From Flavobacteriaceae bacterium UBA3159 (GTDB lineage Bacteria; Bacteroidota; Bacteroidia; Flavobacteriales; Flavobacteriaceae), in NCBI GenBank assembly GCA_002364535.1, contig DEYL01000046.1, positions 1 to 61,849 of the forward strand: DNA of 61,849 nucleotides. Reading direction: 5' to 3'. The translations under genes were made by a program, and so were the position numbers. How positions within the stretch are numbered: the first letter of the stretch is position 1; every line of letters begins with the position of its first letter. Under the pieces are notes generated by a model. That model did no database searches. It was not told the DNA's origin and saw nothing but the letters and a program-made list of their open reading frames with translations. Positions 9,595 through 17,865 of the stretch are shown here, piece after piece.

Positions 9595-10310
9595 TCATTT
9601 ATCAAAATATTCGGTATTTAGTAGTGCCCCATAACTAGTCAAAATATTACCACTCTCCTTGAGTTTGCTCACCCTAGCCATAGCAATTCTGTAAACCTTT
9701 CCCTCTCCATCGTTCTCATTGCTTCATAATTTGGTTCCTTTTTTGTTGATTTCATCAATTTTATATTCAACAACATAACTTGGGCCTTCAAAGATCTCCT
9801 TTGATTTTTCAAAAGGCTTGGATTGAAAATTGTTATTGTTAAAGAACAACAAGTTACCCGATTGGGTATATCTGTGAAAATGTTGATGCCAGTTCAGTCC
9901 CTTTTTTGGTAATTACAAGTTTTGGGAAAAGAAAATCCTTTTGAGGAAGTGTCGGTGCGCTAAATGATGATTTTTGGTCGACATTAAAAATTTTTTCAAA
10001 TTTGTCCTTGAGATGAAGAGAGATGTTGAGTTTTTTTTGAGTTTTGATGTACTTCAGAAAGCACCTGTATTTGGTTTTATCCCTCTTGTGATATTTTAGT
10101 ATTTTTTCTCTTTCCCCATCATTGATTTTAGCAATTACAGAATATACAGGATGATTGGATTTGAAACTGATGAAGGCGCTTTGGGGAGCTTCGTTATTGG
10201 GATTTTCTAAAATTCTGGTGGTCGCTTGAAAATTGTTGTGATTAATGTATATCTCAGGATAGAATAATTATAATGACCCATAAGTAGAGCAGTGTTACAT
10301 AGTTTTTCAT
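9595..10310 (-). pseudogene. Decayed aryl-sulfate sulfotransferase (ASST-like) gene
   Basis: Translation of the minus strand gives three linked fragments. An ATG at 10310 starts a signal-peptide-like run (MKNYVTLLYLWVIIIILS) that hits TGA. A +1 shifted frame then reads about 125 residues (EIYINHNNF ... FSQIYPIG) resembling the N-terminal domain of arylsulfotransferases. A third frame gives GLNWHQHFH, GNLLFFNNNNF, YVVEYKIDE and SGNILTSYG, like the C-terminal blades of that family. A TGA stands where a tryptophan is expected before SNENDGEG. The central part that normally carries catalytic histidines seems deleted, because the N- and C-terminal pieces join directly. The family call comes from motif memory; the broken state is plain in the sequence. 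Confidence 0.62.
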
Positions 10311-10416
10311 TCTAATGGATGAATGAACTATAAATTTAAAACAAGAAATTGTTACTCAGTAAATTTTTTAGCAATCAGGGAGACAATTTAAAATTAGGGC
10401 CTATATAATTAGAATA

Positions 10417-11154
10417 CTATCTTCTGGAATTGAGTTTGGCCAAGAGTCTAAGGATCTCAAGATAAAGCCAGATCAGCGTAACTAAAAGGCCAAAAGCACC
10501 ATACCATTCCATGTATTTGGGAGCTCCTTTTTCAGCGCCTTCTTCGATAAAGTCAAAGTCTAAAACCAGATTGAGTGCAGCAATGATCACTACAACTACA
10601 CTGAAACCTATACTCATTGGAGAGGCGTTGTCGATTTGCATGATTCCCATACTCGATCCAAAAAACCCCATTACAAAATTAACCAAATAGACGATGGCAA
10701 TGCCACCTGTGGCGGCAAAAATCCCTAATTTAAAATTTTCAGTAGGCTTGATATAACCCGAACGATAGGCAACCAGAAGTGATAGTAGGATACCTACGGT
10801 AAGAAAAATCGCATCGGTTACGATACCGTCATAAAGACTGTTATACATAAACGATATTCCACCCAATAAAGCACCTTCCAATATGGCATATAATGGAACG
10901 GTGATGGGTGCCCATTCCTTTTTGAAAACAGTGACTATGGCTGTAATAAAACCTCCAATGCCACAGGCGACCAATATGCCGGGATTGATGGTGTTAAAGG
11001 TAAGATAACCTGTACCTATCAACAACAGTAAACTAATGGCAGTTTTGTTGACTGTTCCATTGATGGTCATGGTTTCTGAAATCTTTGAAGTGTTTGAAAA
11101 AGTGGTTTTGGTAAGTACAGGATTTCCTGATCTTAAGGATAAGTGGTTGGCCAT
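10417..11154 (-). CDS. Bax inhibitor-1/YccA-like membrane protein
   Basis: A 245-residue integral membrane protein with about seven hydrophobic segments after a 35-residue polar N-terminus. The N-terminal NHLSLRSGNPVL and the segment GALLGGISFMY fit the long Bax1-I subgroup (COG4760), which differs from E. coli YccA by this polar N-terminus. A conserved DFDFIEEGAEKGAP loop precedes the last helices. The family is linked to ion leak and stress survival, but this subgroup has no assigned role. It stands alone, between an ASST pseudogene and a 50-codon reading frame on the same strand. Confidence 0.88.
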   Translation of the reverse strand: MANHLSLRSGNPVLTKTTFSNTSKISETMTINGTVNKTAISLLLLIGTGYLTFNTINPGILVACGIGGFITAIVTVFKKEWAPITVPLYAILEGALLGGISFMYNSLYDGIVTDAIFLTVGILLSLLVAYRSGYIKPTENFKLGIFAATGGIAIVYLVNFVMGFFGSSMGIMQIDNASPMSIGFSVVVVIIAALNLVLDFDFIEEGAEKGAPKYMEWYGAFGLLVTLIWLYLEILRLLAKLNSRR

Positions 11155-11263
11155 TGGTGTATTATTTAATGTCTGAAATAGACGTTATTCAAACAAATAT
11201 AGCTTGAAATGATTTTACTTTAAAATTATAAATTGTTAAAGAACCACTAAAGTAATAAAGGAT

Positions 11264-11416
11264 CTACTGTTGTTTTTGTTGTTGAATCATTTCCAAGTTC
11301 CTTCTGTAGCTGTTTTGGATACTGCTTTGATGGGTTTCTATGGCTTCTGAGTCCTGGGCTAACAATTCCAAACTTTTGGTTTTTATTTTGGTATCCAAGT
11401 GAACTTTTACATCCAT
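11264..11416 (-). CDS. Hypothetical 50-residue hydrophilic protein
   Basis: An ATG at 11416 opens a 50-codon frame starting MDVKVHLDTKIKTKSLELL and ending in a glutamine/lysine-rich tail (EMIQQQKQQ). It is predicted to be fully helical and very polar, without signal peptide or cysteines. I know no family for it. It fills the otherwise empty gap between the nucleotidyltransferase and the Bax-inhibitor-like gene and has the same strand as both. Amino-acid composition looks like a protein rather than random AT-rich DNA, but evidence for translation is only the intact frame. Confidence 0.42.
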   Translation of the reverse strand: MDVKVHLDTKIKTKSLELLAQDSEAIETHQSSIQNSYRRNLEMIQQQKQQ

Positions 11417-11497
11417 TAACTGGGTTTAATTTCCCTTAAAAATACCTTTTACAGTAGCACAATCATTATAATTTCTACCGAATCTTCAGAAAGTAAT

Positions 11498-12328
11498 TTA
11501 GCTGCCGCTAAAATAGTTTTCCAATAGGGCAATGTCATTTTTGGAGGTTAAATCCGGAACATGTTCAGCAATTGTAATTCCAACAACCTTGATGTTGTCC
11601 TCGATCATATTCATCAAAGCGGTGGGTAGTTCTTTTTCGTCTCTAACGGGATGAGCTGGGCAACTTTCCAGGTATTTGAAAAATGATTTTCCATCGAACA
11701 AAAATATATTCATGCTCACCCTGATTTTCTGATACTCATCGGTGTAATTGACTATTTTATCTGGTTCTGGCTTTTCTACTATGGTTGTCAGATTATAATT
11801 ATTATCAAACTTCATCACTGCAAAACGTGAGATTCTATCTTTAGGATATTTTAGGTGGTCGATATCATAGGCCAAAATTGCATGGTGTGAATTAGCATTT
11901 TTAAGATTTTTTAAGGCGTTCAATGAGTACAGATTATCGCTGTTGCAGACACAAAATGTATCTTCTTTCAGATTGGCATATTGCTCAATACATTGGTACA
12001 AAGCATCTGCAGTTCCATAGGGTTTCTCGCGTCCCTCTGGGATGTATTGGGTAGCAAATTGTATGTTGAGATCCACAAAGTCGGGATTGTTTTCAAAAGC
12101 CCGACGAAACATTTGGGAATTCTCTCCGGTGATGATGTAAATATTTTTGAATCCTGCTTGTAAAATGTTATCCATTAAATAGCTCAAAAAGGGTTTCCCC
12201 CCCAATTCAATTAGGCCTTTACTGAGTTGGTTGGCTTGGGCAACCTTTTCGGGTGAGAGATTTTGATCTACGGATTTTTTCATTCGAGAGGAAGCTCCTC
12301 CTGCTAAAATGATTATGTTTTCAGTCAT
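11498..12328 (-). CDS. Sugar-phosphate nucleotidyltransferase
   Basis: A 276-residue NTP-transferase fold enzyme. The nucleotide-binding loop LAGGASSRMKK is at residues 8-18. The GKPFLSYLMDNILQAG segment is the usual second motif, and CNSDNLYSL provides the metal-binding aspartate. A VEKPEPDK segment is typical of the sugar-nucleotide pyrophosphorylase core. It should join a sugar 1-phosphate to an NTP. It is the last gene of a minus-strand operon: a GHMP kinase ends 7 bases before its start, and an oxidoreductase precedes that. Kinase plus nucleotidyltransferase suggests a salvage or activation route for a sugar, as in GDP-heptose or GDP-fucose synthesis. Which sugar and which NTP are unknown. 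Confidence 0.85.
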   Translation of the reverse strand: MTENIIILAGGASSRMKKSVDQNLSPEKVAQANQLSKGLIELGGKPFLSYLMDNILQAGFKNIYIITGENSQMFRRAFENNPDFVDLNIQFATQYIPEGREKPYGTADALYQCIEQYANLKEDTFCVCNSDNLYSLNALKNLKNANSHHAILAYDIDHLKYPKDRISRFAVMKFDNNYNLTTIVEKPEPDKIVNYTDEYQKIRVSMNIFLFDGKSFFKYLESCPAHPVRDEKELPTALMNMIEDNIKVVGITIAEHVPDLTSKNDIALLENYFSGS

Positions 12329-12335
12329 TAGAGAT

Positions 12336-13406
12336 TTATTTAAAAGTAGCTCCTTTTGTAATGTTTACGGCGAAAGCATCTTCCGCCCCTGAGGCTTTGA
12401 TGGCTTCAATGATTTGTTTTTGGTATTGATCCTTGACAATGGCAACCATACAACCGCCTCCGCCCGATCCTACAATTTTACTTCCCAAAGCACCAGAGTC
12501 ATTGGCTGCATCAATCATTTTATCCATCAAAGGAGGAGTGATTTTGAGGTAGGATTTGAGCAGGTGGTGGTGCTTGTTCATTAATTCGCCCAAAAGTTGA
12601 GTATTAATCTGCTCCTGTTCCAATATTTTTAATGCCCTTTGGGTAATATCATGATTACAAACTGCTGCATAGAAAAATGGCTTGAGTGAAGTTTCGACCA
12701 ATGTCAGATTTTTATTGAGTTCATTAACGGTTGTCAAGGCAATATCAAATTCCGGGATTTGGGCTTTGACTTGATCGATGGCCTTCCATGCATTGCTTTT
12801 TAGATGAGATAGCGTTCCAAAAGTATCTTTGGATAAACCAGATACGCCTACAACCAAATCCAGGTCTATATCATTAAATTTCTGTACACGATCTGTATGG
12901 GTATCTAGAAAAATAGTATCGCCAATGGCAATGGTAAACTGATCCATTTTTCCTCCGGAGGACCCAGGTTCGATCACTTCGGTCTCATAGGCAAGAAGTG
13001 CCAATTCTTTGGGAGAAAACGATTGATCCGAAAAAGCAGCAATAAGAAACTGAATCCATGCAATGGTTAATGCCGAAGAGCTTGATAAACCGGCATTGAT
13101 GGGAATCTCACTAGTGATGGTCAAACGATACCCTTTGGTGGGGAAAATCTGTCTTTTCTGAAGGACTTTGAGTGCAATTTTCAGAAAATCACCTCTTTCA
13201 ATTTCATCAATGTCTTGTAGTAGGGGAATGGTCCTTTTTTGAGCCATATCAGGCATGTCGATCTCAAAGTGATCTTTTCCGTTTTCTTCGGCATCGATTT
13301 GCATCATTCGATCTATGGCACTAGCAATAACTGGGAGTTCGAGATAGTCCTGGTGGTCTCCAAACAGACATACCCTACCGGGTGCTGTGGATAATATTTT
13401 TTTCAT
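12336..13406 (-). CDS. GHMP-family sugar kinase
   Basis: A 356-residue kinase. The N-terminal APGRVCLFGDHQDYL motif is the substrate-binding start of galactokinase-type GHMP enzymes. The ATP-binding motif INAGLSSSSAL lies near residue 105, and the third motif GSGGGGCMVAIV is close to the C-terminus. The HQDY variant is close to the galactokinase HTDY, so a hexose or heptose substrate at C1 is likely. It overlaps neither neighbour but is spaced 7-8 bases from both, which shows one operon with the nucleotidyltransferase downstream and the Gfo/Idh/MocA oxidoreductase upstream. It is not part of a recognisable galactose cluster, because no epimerase or uridylyltransferase is near. Confidence 0.88.
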   Translation of the reverse strand: MKKILSTAPGRVCLFGDHQDYLELPVIASAIDRMMQIDAEENGKDHFEIDMPDMAQKRTIPLLQDIDEIERGDFLKIALKVLQKRQIFPTKGYRLTITSEIPINAGLSSSSALTIAWIQFLIAAFSDQSFSPKELALLAYETEVIEPGSSGGKMDQFTIAIGDTIFLDTHTDRVQKFNDIDLDLVVGVSGLSKDTFGTLSHLKSNAWKAIDQVKAQIPEFDIALTTVNELNKNLTLVETSLKPFFYAAVCNHDITQRALKILEQEQINTQLLGELMNKHHHLLKSYLKITPPLMDKMIDAANDSGALGSKIVGSGGGGCMVAIVKDQYQKQIIEAIKASGAEDAFAVNITKGATFK

Positions 13407-13414
13407 TGAGAAGA

Positions 13415-14743
13415 TCAGTCAAATTTGGGTAGTTGATAACCGTTGAAATATTCTTTAGTAAGGTAAGCATTATTTATTTTTGGGTCGTCGAATTGATTTT
13501 TTTCGGCCAACCAACTTAATTTTTGATTGGCTCTGAACGAGATGTTTCCCATTTGAGCTACTAAAGCAACATGTGCAGCATCCTCGACATTACAATTTAA
13601 TATTTCAGGTTTATTTTCTCTAATGGCTTGTATGAAATTGATCTGATGTTCTTTGTGGCCATTGTTTGATTTCTTTTGTAAGGGGATCAACACCTTGTTT
13701 TTACTTCTTTTTTCCTCAATGACTTCCCAACCCCCTCTGTCGAGAACCAAAGTTCCATTGTTTCCAATAAAAGCAATGCAATGATCTCTCCTATAAGGGC
13801 CATTGTCAATGGCCATGGCAGAGTCCCATACCAAGTTGAACTGGTCGAATTCGTAAAGTGTTGTCAGGGTATCGGGAGTTTCCTGACTCAAATCGGGATA
13901 AGCAAATTTTCCTCCCAAACCCACTATGGTTTTGGGAACGCTCGCCTTCATACCTATCAATGCATAGTCCAGCAGATGCACCCCCCAATCGGTCATCAAT
14001 CCTCCGGCATAATCCCAAAACCATCTGAAATGGAAATGAAATCTACTGGCATTAAAAGGTTTTTTGGGAGCAGGCCCTAACCAAGCGTCATAGTCCACCC
14101 CTTTGGGAGATTCACTGTTTGCTATTTTGGGTTGAGGGCGCATCCATCCCTGATAACAACCTACTTTAACAGTTCTGATTGGACCCAGCTTACCACTGTG
14201 TAAAAATGCCATGGCCTCCTGAAAATGAGTGGTGCTTCTTTGCCATTGACCTACCTGAATGATACTTCCATATTTTTTTTGGGCTGCGACCATTGCTTTA
14301 CATTCTGCTATGGAGTTCCCGATGGGTTTTTCAACATATACGTGTTTTCCAGCTGCTGCTGCATCGATCATCATCAAGGCGTGCCAATGGTCGGGAGTGC
14401 CTATATAGACTACATCAATGTCTTTTTGTTCCAGCATTTTTCGGTAGTCATCGTAAACCTTGATTTTGTCTTTTATGGGTGCAACGGCTTTGTTGTTTAA
14501 TTTTTTTCGGATCACATTTTGATCTACATCACATACCGCCACAAGGTTTACTCCGGGAACTTCAATGGCTTTCAATGTATTTGCCCAGCCCATACCGTTA
14601 ATACCGATACTTCCAATATTGATTTGATCATTGGCTGAAATGTTTTGGGTTGATTTTGAAAGTGCATAGCTTTTGAGACCGGGTAGAAACATGCCACCCA
14701 CTCCCATCATTGCCGTATTTTTTATAAATGTTTTTCGATTCAT
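13415..14743 (-). CDS. Gfo/Idh/MocA oxidoreductase, exported
   Basis: A 442-residue NAD(P)-dependent oxidoreductase. The N-terminus MNRKTFIKNTAMMGVGGM resembles a twin-arginine or lipoprotein-type export signal, though the RR pair is RK here. The Rossmann nucleotide site is IGSIGINGMGWAN, and the conserved EKP motif is in HVYVEKPIGNS near residue 139. The C-terminal half has the beta-sheet domain with WDYAGGLMTDWGVHLLDYAL. These enzymes oxidise or epimerise sugars and inositols. It is the first gene of an operon with a GHMP kinase and a nucleotidyltransferase. Export would put it apart from the cytoplasmic kinase, so it may act on the sugar before uptake; that is inference. Confidence 0.9.
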   Translation of the reverse strand: MNRKTFIKNTAMMGVGGMFLPGLKSYALSKSTQNISANDQINIGSIGINGMGWANTLKAIEVPGVNLVAVCDVDQNVIRKKLNNKAVAPIKDKIKVYDDYRKMLEQKDIDVVYIGTPDHWHALMMIDAAAAGKHVYVEKPIGNSIAECKAMVAAQKKYGSIIQVGQWQRSTTHFQEAMAFLHSGKLGPIRTVKVGCYQGWMRPQPKIANSESPKGVDYDAWLGPAPKKPFNASRFHFHFRWFWDYAGGLMTDWGVHLLDYALIGMKASVPKTIVGLGGKFAYPDLSQETPDTLTTLYEFDQFNLVWDSAMAIDNGPYRRDHCIAFIGNNGTLVLDRGGWEVIEEKRSKNKVLIPLQKKSNNGHKEHQINFIQAIRENKPEILNCNVEDAAHVALVAQMGNISFRANQKLSWLAEKNQFDDPKINNAYLTKEYFNGYQLPKFD

Positions 14744-14830
14744 TAGTTATTGATTACCAAACTAATATAATAAAACCAAACATTTTTATTAAAAAAACAC
14801 CTATAATATTTAATAAACAACTTTATGATT

Positions 14831-15154
14831 ATGAACAACAATTCCAAAGAAAGCAAGGCATTAATGATTGACTACGATACCAAGTAACTCGTCAAAGACA
14901 CCGCAGTACATTTGGAACCGATTAACTATGGAATTGTAAAGCCTATCGAGGAGAAGGCAAAAAACAAACAAGTCCCGAATTATGATGGTCGTGACAGCTT
15001 ATTTAATAACCATAGACAAGTCATTGTTGCCTCTAGCGACCCTTATGGTTTATTCGCTGAAGTCATCTCAGAGGCTAGGGAATATCACTATTACAATAGG
15101 GAGCTGCATATTATCTATGAAGACAAGGGTAATGAGATATGGATAATAAATTAA
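14831..15154 (+). pseudogene. Hypothetical 107-codon gene interrupted by a TAA stop
   Basis: An ATG at 14831 opens a frame starting MNNNSKESKALMIDYDTK, which meets TAA at 14885-14887. The same frame then runs open as LVKDTAVHLEPINYG ... IIYEDKGNEIWIIN to the stop at 15152-15154. The part after the stop is hydrophilic and looks protein-like. The only start after the TAA is a TTG at 14912, so an 80-residue product is possible. I do not recognise the family. Either this is a nonsense pseudogene or the two halves are separately translated. Its 3' end overlaps the stop of a cysteine-rich peptide gene on the other strand by 4 bases. Confidence 0.5.
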
Positions 15155-15243
15155 CAGTCGCAGCTAGAGCAAGCACATGGTTCACAAATACATTCTGAAC
15201 AATTTTGCTCTTCAATACAGGGATTACAATCACATGAACACAT
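15151..15243 (-). CDS. Cysteine-rich, metallothionein-like peptide (30 residues)
   Basis: The ATG at 15243 reads MCSCDCNPCIEEQNCSEC, continues with ICEPCACSSCDC, and stops at TAA 15153-15151. Eleven of 30 residues are cysteine, arranged mostly as CxC, CxxC and CxCxxC pairs with few aromatic residues. This is the pattern of a small metal-thiolate protein such as metallothionein. An in-frame ATG 21 bases upstream (15264-15262) would add MILNFLD. I know no named family with this exact spacing. Metal binding is inferred from composition alone. A disulfide-rich secreted peptide is less likely, because there is no signal sequence. It lies in a patch of unusual genes next to tRNA-Arg. Confidence 0.55.
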   Translation of the reverse strand: MCSCDCNPCIEEQNCSECICEPCACSSCDC

Positions 15244-15408
15244 ATCTAAAAAATTTAATATCATAAAGTTACAAATTCTGTGGAACTAACAGTTAATCAA
15301 AATGGCTATGGAAGCATTTACAATTCAACTTGGTTTGGAGAGAACATTTTAATCATTAATTACTATGGCTGACTGGACAGCATTCTTTTCTTCATAGGTT
15401 GACTTTGG

Positions 15409-15432
15409 CCCTCACGAAAGTGGGGGTTTTTT
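15409..15432 (+). terminator. Rho-independent terminator (GAAA tetraloop)
   Basis: CCCTCAC and GTGGGGG (15409-15415 and 15420-15426) pair around a GAAA loop, with one G-T wobble, and six Ts follow. The stem faces the plus strand. The gene it ends is not obvious; only a 16-codon frame precedes it. Confidence 0.65.
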
Positions 15433-15537
15433 CTTTAACAAATATTTATGAGAAAGTGACTAAGTGTTTTATGTTTAAAATGGTCTTAGTTATATTAACC
15501 TCTGTTGATGTTTCATAATAACGTTTAATTGATTTCA

Positions 15538-15562
15538 CCCTCCTTAACGGGAGGGTTTTTTT
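15538..15562 (+). terminator. Second rho-independent terminator upstream of tRNA-Arg
   Basis: CCCTCC (15538-15543) pairs with GGAGGG (15550-15555) around a 6-base loop, followed by seven Ts. It lies 110 bases after a similar plus-strand terminator with no gene between, so one of them may end an unrecognised small RNA transcript. Confidence 0.6.
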
Positions 15563-15711
15563 GTCCCTATATTGTAGAAAAAGATTATTTTTGGCATCAA
15601 AATCATAGTTCTTTGAAAGTTGGTGTTTTGACAAAATATGTAAATATATATGCAAATTTCCTTTTTTAGGTAGTAATATTATCTTTCAAAAACCTTCTAA
15701 ACAGTAAAAAA

Positions 15712-15785
15712 GGACGCGTAGCTCAGCTGGATAGAGCATCTGCCTTCTAAGCAGACGGTCACAGGTTCGAATCCTGTCGCGTTCA
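15712..15785 (+). tRNA. tRNA-Arg (anticodon TCT)
   Basis: The acceptor arms GGACGCG and CGCGTTC pair over seven positions with one G-T wobble, and an A is the discriminator base. The anticodon stem TCTGC/GCAGA encloses the loop CTTCTAA, giving anticodon TCT, which reads AGA/AGG. The T-arm contains GGTTCGAATCC. CCA is not encoded, so it must be added by the tRNA nucleotidyltransferase. No other tRNA is near. The 3' end overlaps the 3' end of an HTH gene on the other strand. Confidence 0.96.
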
Positions 15786-16115
15786 CAGTTCAATTTTAGG
15801 TTGTTTGAAAACAGCCTTATCGAATGAAATTCTTTCCCAATCTTTGACGTACCAGGCTTTAAAAAGTTTTTTCATTTTGATCAGTAGTGTAATGACTTGG
15901 GTATTTGGAGACTCTTTAAGGTATACGATCCTATAAATTGAAGATTGAGGGTAATGTTTACAGATCTTGATCAGTAAAGTGTTACCAATGGAAGACTTAT
16001 TTCTAAGGGCAGAAGATAAAGAATTTTTACCCACGCCTATTTTTCTTTCAAACGCTTCTACTGATGTGTTTTCATTCTCAATGATTAATATCGAGCGATC
16101 GTAAATTTTCGTCAA
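15783..16115 (-). CDS. HTH phage-repressor-like protein adjoining tRNA-Arg
   Basis: A 110-residue protein. Residues 18-50 (VEAFERKIGVGKNSLSSAL and the following KICKHYPQ) match the small helix-turn-helix domain that Bacteroidota prophage and mobile-element repressors carry at their N-terminus. The start is TTG at 16115-16113; a TAA lies in frame three codons upstream and no ATG is available. The stop lies inside the tRNA-Arg discriminator/acceptor end (15783-15785). The C-terminal half (KMKKLFKAWYVKDWERIS) lacks the S24 protease domain of longer repressors, so it may be a truncated relic of an element once integrated at this tRNA. No integrase is seen nearby. Confidence 0.6.
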   Translation of the reverse strand: MTKIYDRSILIIENENTSVEAFERKIGVGKNSLSSALRNKSSIGNTLLIKICKHYPQSSIYRIVYLKESPNTQVITLLIKMKKLFKAWYVKDWERISFDKAVFKQPKIEL

Positions 16116-16425
16116 ATCAAGTATTTATTCTTAAAAACAAAATAAAGCTTTAAGCACCGACCCTAAATGACAATGATGTTGGTCAATTCATATATTTATA
16201 ATTGATTTACAGATAGTTGGAGTTGTTATTCGGAAATAAAGTTGACAAAGAATTTTGTTTAGTAATTCAGATTCTTTCTTGAGTTGTTTGATTACTTCTT
16301 TGTCTGTAATATTTTGTTTATTGTACTTGTTTTGTTAAAATATTTCATAGTAAATTGGGTTTATATGCATAAAATTATAGAATAAATAATAACTTACAAA
16401 AAGCTAAAAATCAATCTATTTCAAT
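16116..16425. other. Intergenic region, no gene recognised
   Basis: AT-rich DNA between the divergent HTH gene and the DUF4442 gene. I see no open frame with protein-like composition, tRNA or clear hairpin; it should hold the promoters of both flanking genes. Confidence 0.5.
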
Positions 16426-16887
16426 TTGCGTAGGTCTGAACTTTCCTCTTTTAACACTTATACTTTTTTTAAGCTTCCGTCTGCTTGGTGGACAGGTGTC
16501 AGGCTTACAAAACTTGATGATACCCAGGCAGTGGTTTCTGTAAAGTATCGTTGGGTTAATCAAAACCCTTTTGGTTCCATGTTTTGGGCGGTTCAAGGTA
16601 TGGCGGCAGAACTATCGACTGCTGTTTTCTTAATGTATACCATCAGGAAATCTAAGCAGGCTGTTTCCATGTTAGTATTAAATAATCAAGCGGTATTTAA
16701 AAAAAAGGCTAAAGGGTTGATCAAGTTTCATTGTACCCAAGGAAAAAAGGCTGTTGAAGCAGTACAAAAAGCCATTTCCAATGGTAAGCCCATCACTGTA
16801 AAATTAAAATCAGTAGGAACCGACCCCACCGGAGACATCGTCTCCGAATTTGAATTTGAATGGTCATTAAAAAAGAAATCAAAATGA
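16426..16887 (+). CDS. DUF4442 hotdog-fold protein
   Basis: A 153-residue protein with the DUF4442 signature: FFKLPSAWWTGVRL near the N-terminus, then YRWVNQNPFGSMFWAVQGMAAEL, the conserved hotdog helix, and SVGTDPTGDIVSEFEFEW at the C-terminus. The family is related to acyl-CoA thioesterases; the substrate is unknown. The start is TTG, because the frame is closed by TAA at 16405-16407 and contains no earlier ATG. Its stop overlaps the ATG of the nitronate monooxygenase gene (ATGA at 16884-16887), so the two are translationally coupled. Confidence 0.85.
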   Translation: MRRSELSSFNTYTFFKLPSAWWTGVRLTKLDDTQAVVSVKYRWVNQNPFGSMFWAVQGMAAELSTAVFLMYTIRKSKQAVSMLVLNNQAVFKKKAKGLIKFHCTQGKKAVEAVQKAISNGKPITVKLKSVGTDPTGDIVSEFEFEWSLKKKSK

Positions 16888-17858
16888 ATCAAGATTTTTA
16901 CAAGTCATTAGACTTACCTCTAATTGCTGCTCCTATGTTCCTCATTTCAGGTCCCGAGCTGGTGATTGAATGTTGCAAAAACGGAATTGTAGGTACTCTT
17001 CCTGCTCTCAACCAAAGAACCTCTGAGGGTTTTGAACAATGGGTCATCCAAATCAAGGAAGCCCTTGCTACTTTCGAAAAAGAAACCGGTAAAAAAGCCG
17101 CTCCTTTTGGGGTTAATTTGATTGTTCATCCCACCAACATTAGAGTAAAAGCAGATTTGGACATTTGTGTAAAGCACAAAGTACCACTAGTGATCACCTC
17201 TTTGGGTGCCATTGCCGATCTGGTCAATGTGGTGCATGGGTATGGAGGTTTGGTCTATCACGATATCATAAAAAAAAGACATGCTGAAAAGGCAGCCGAT
17301 GCCGGAGTTGATGGCTTGATCGTTGTTGCCGCAGGAGCTGGAGGTCATGCTGGAACCCTCCATCCGATCCCCCTGATCAATGAGGTTAAAAAGGTTTTTG
17401 ATAAAAAGATCGTTTTATCGGGTTGCCTGAGTACTGGTAATGACATTGCCAGTGCACTCCAGATGGGAGCTGATATGGCCTATATGGGTACCCGCTTTAT
17501 CAATGTTGAAGAAAGTATGGCTGATGAGGCTTATCAAAAAATGATCATGGACAGTGGAGCAGAAGACATTGTTTATACAGCAGCCGTTTCTGGGGTTAAT
17601 GCCAATTTTTTACGACCCAGCCTAGAGGCAATGGGCATCACCGAAGCGCACTGGAAAGAAACTAAAAAAATCGATTTTGGAACGGAATCAGATGCAATAA
17701 GCGAAGAAGCAAAAGCTTGGAAAACCATTTGGTCTGCCGGTCAAGGCGTATCAACAATTAATGATACTCTGAGTATTTCATCTTTAATTGGGAAATTAAA
17801 ATCTGAATTTCTCAACGCAATTCAACTACAACAAGAGTTATTAAAGCACTATCAATGA
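16884..17858 (+). CDS. Nitronate monooxygenase-like FMN enzyme
   Basis: With the ATG at 16884 the product has 324 residues, starting MNQDFYKSLDLPLIAAPMF. This start is preferred over an ATG 24 bases upstream, because it forms an ATGA overlap with the preceding DUF4442 gene. The TIM-barrel contains GAGGHAGTLHPIPLI and GADMAYMGTRFI, the FMN phosphate-binding motifs of nitronate monooxygenase/2-nitropropane dioxygenase-like proteins. The related FabK enoyl reductases share this fold, so the true substrate is open. Pairing with a thioesterase-like gene hints at acyl or keto compound metabolism. Confidence 0.88.
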   Translation: MNQDFYKSLDLPLIAAPMFLISGPELVIECCKNGIVGTLPALNQRTSEGFEQWVIQIKEALATFEKETGKKAAPFGVNLIVHPTNIRVKADLDICVKHKVPLVITSLGAIADLVNVVHGYGGLVYHDIIKKRHAEKAADAGVDGLIVVAAGAGGHAGTLHPIPLINEVKKVFDKKIVLSGCLSTGNDIASALQMGADMAYMGTRFINVEESMADEAYQKMIMDSGAEDIVYTAAVSGVNANFLRPSLEAMGITEAHWKETKKIDFGTESDAISEEAKAWKTIWSAGQGVSTINDTLSISSLIGKLKSEFLNAIQLQQELLKHYQ

Positions 17859-17865
17859 CCCTTGC

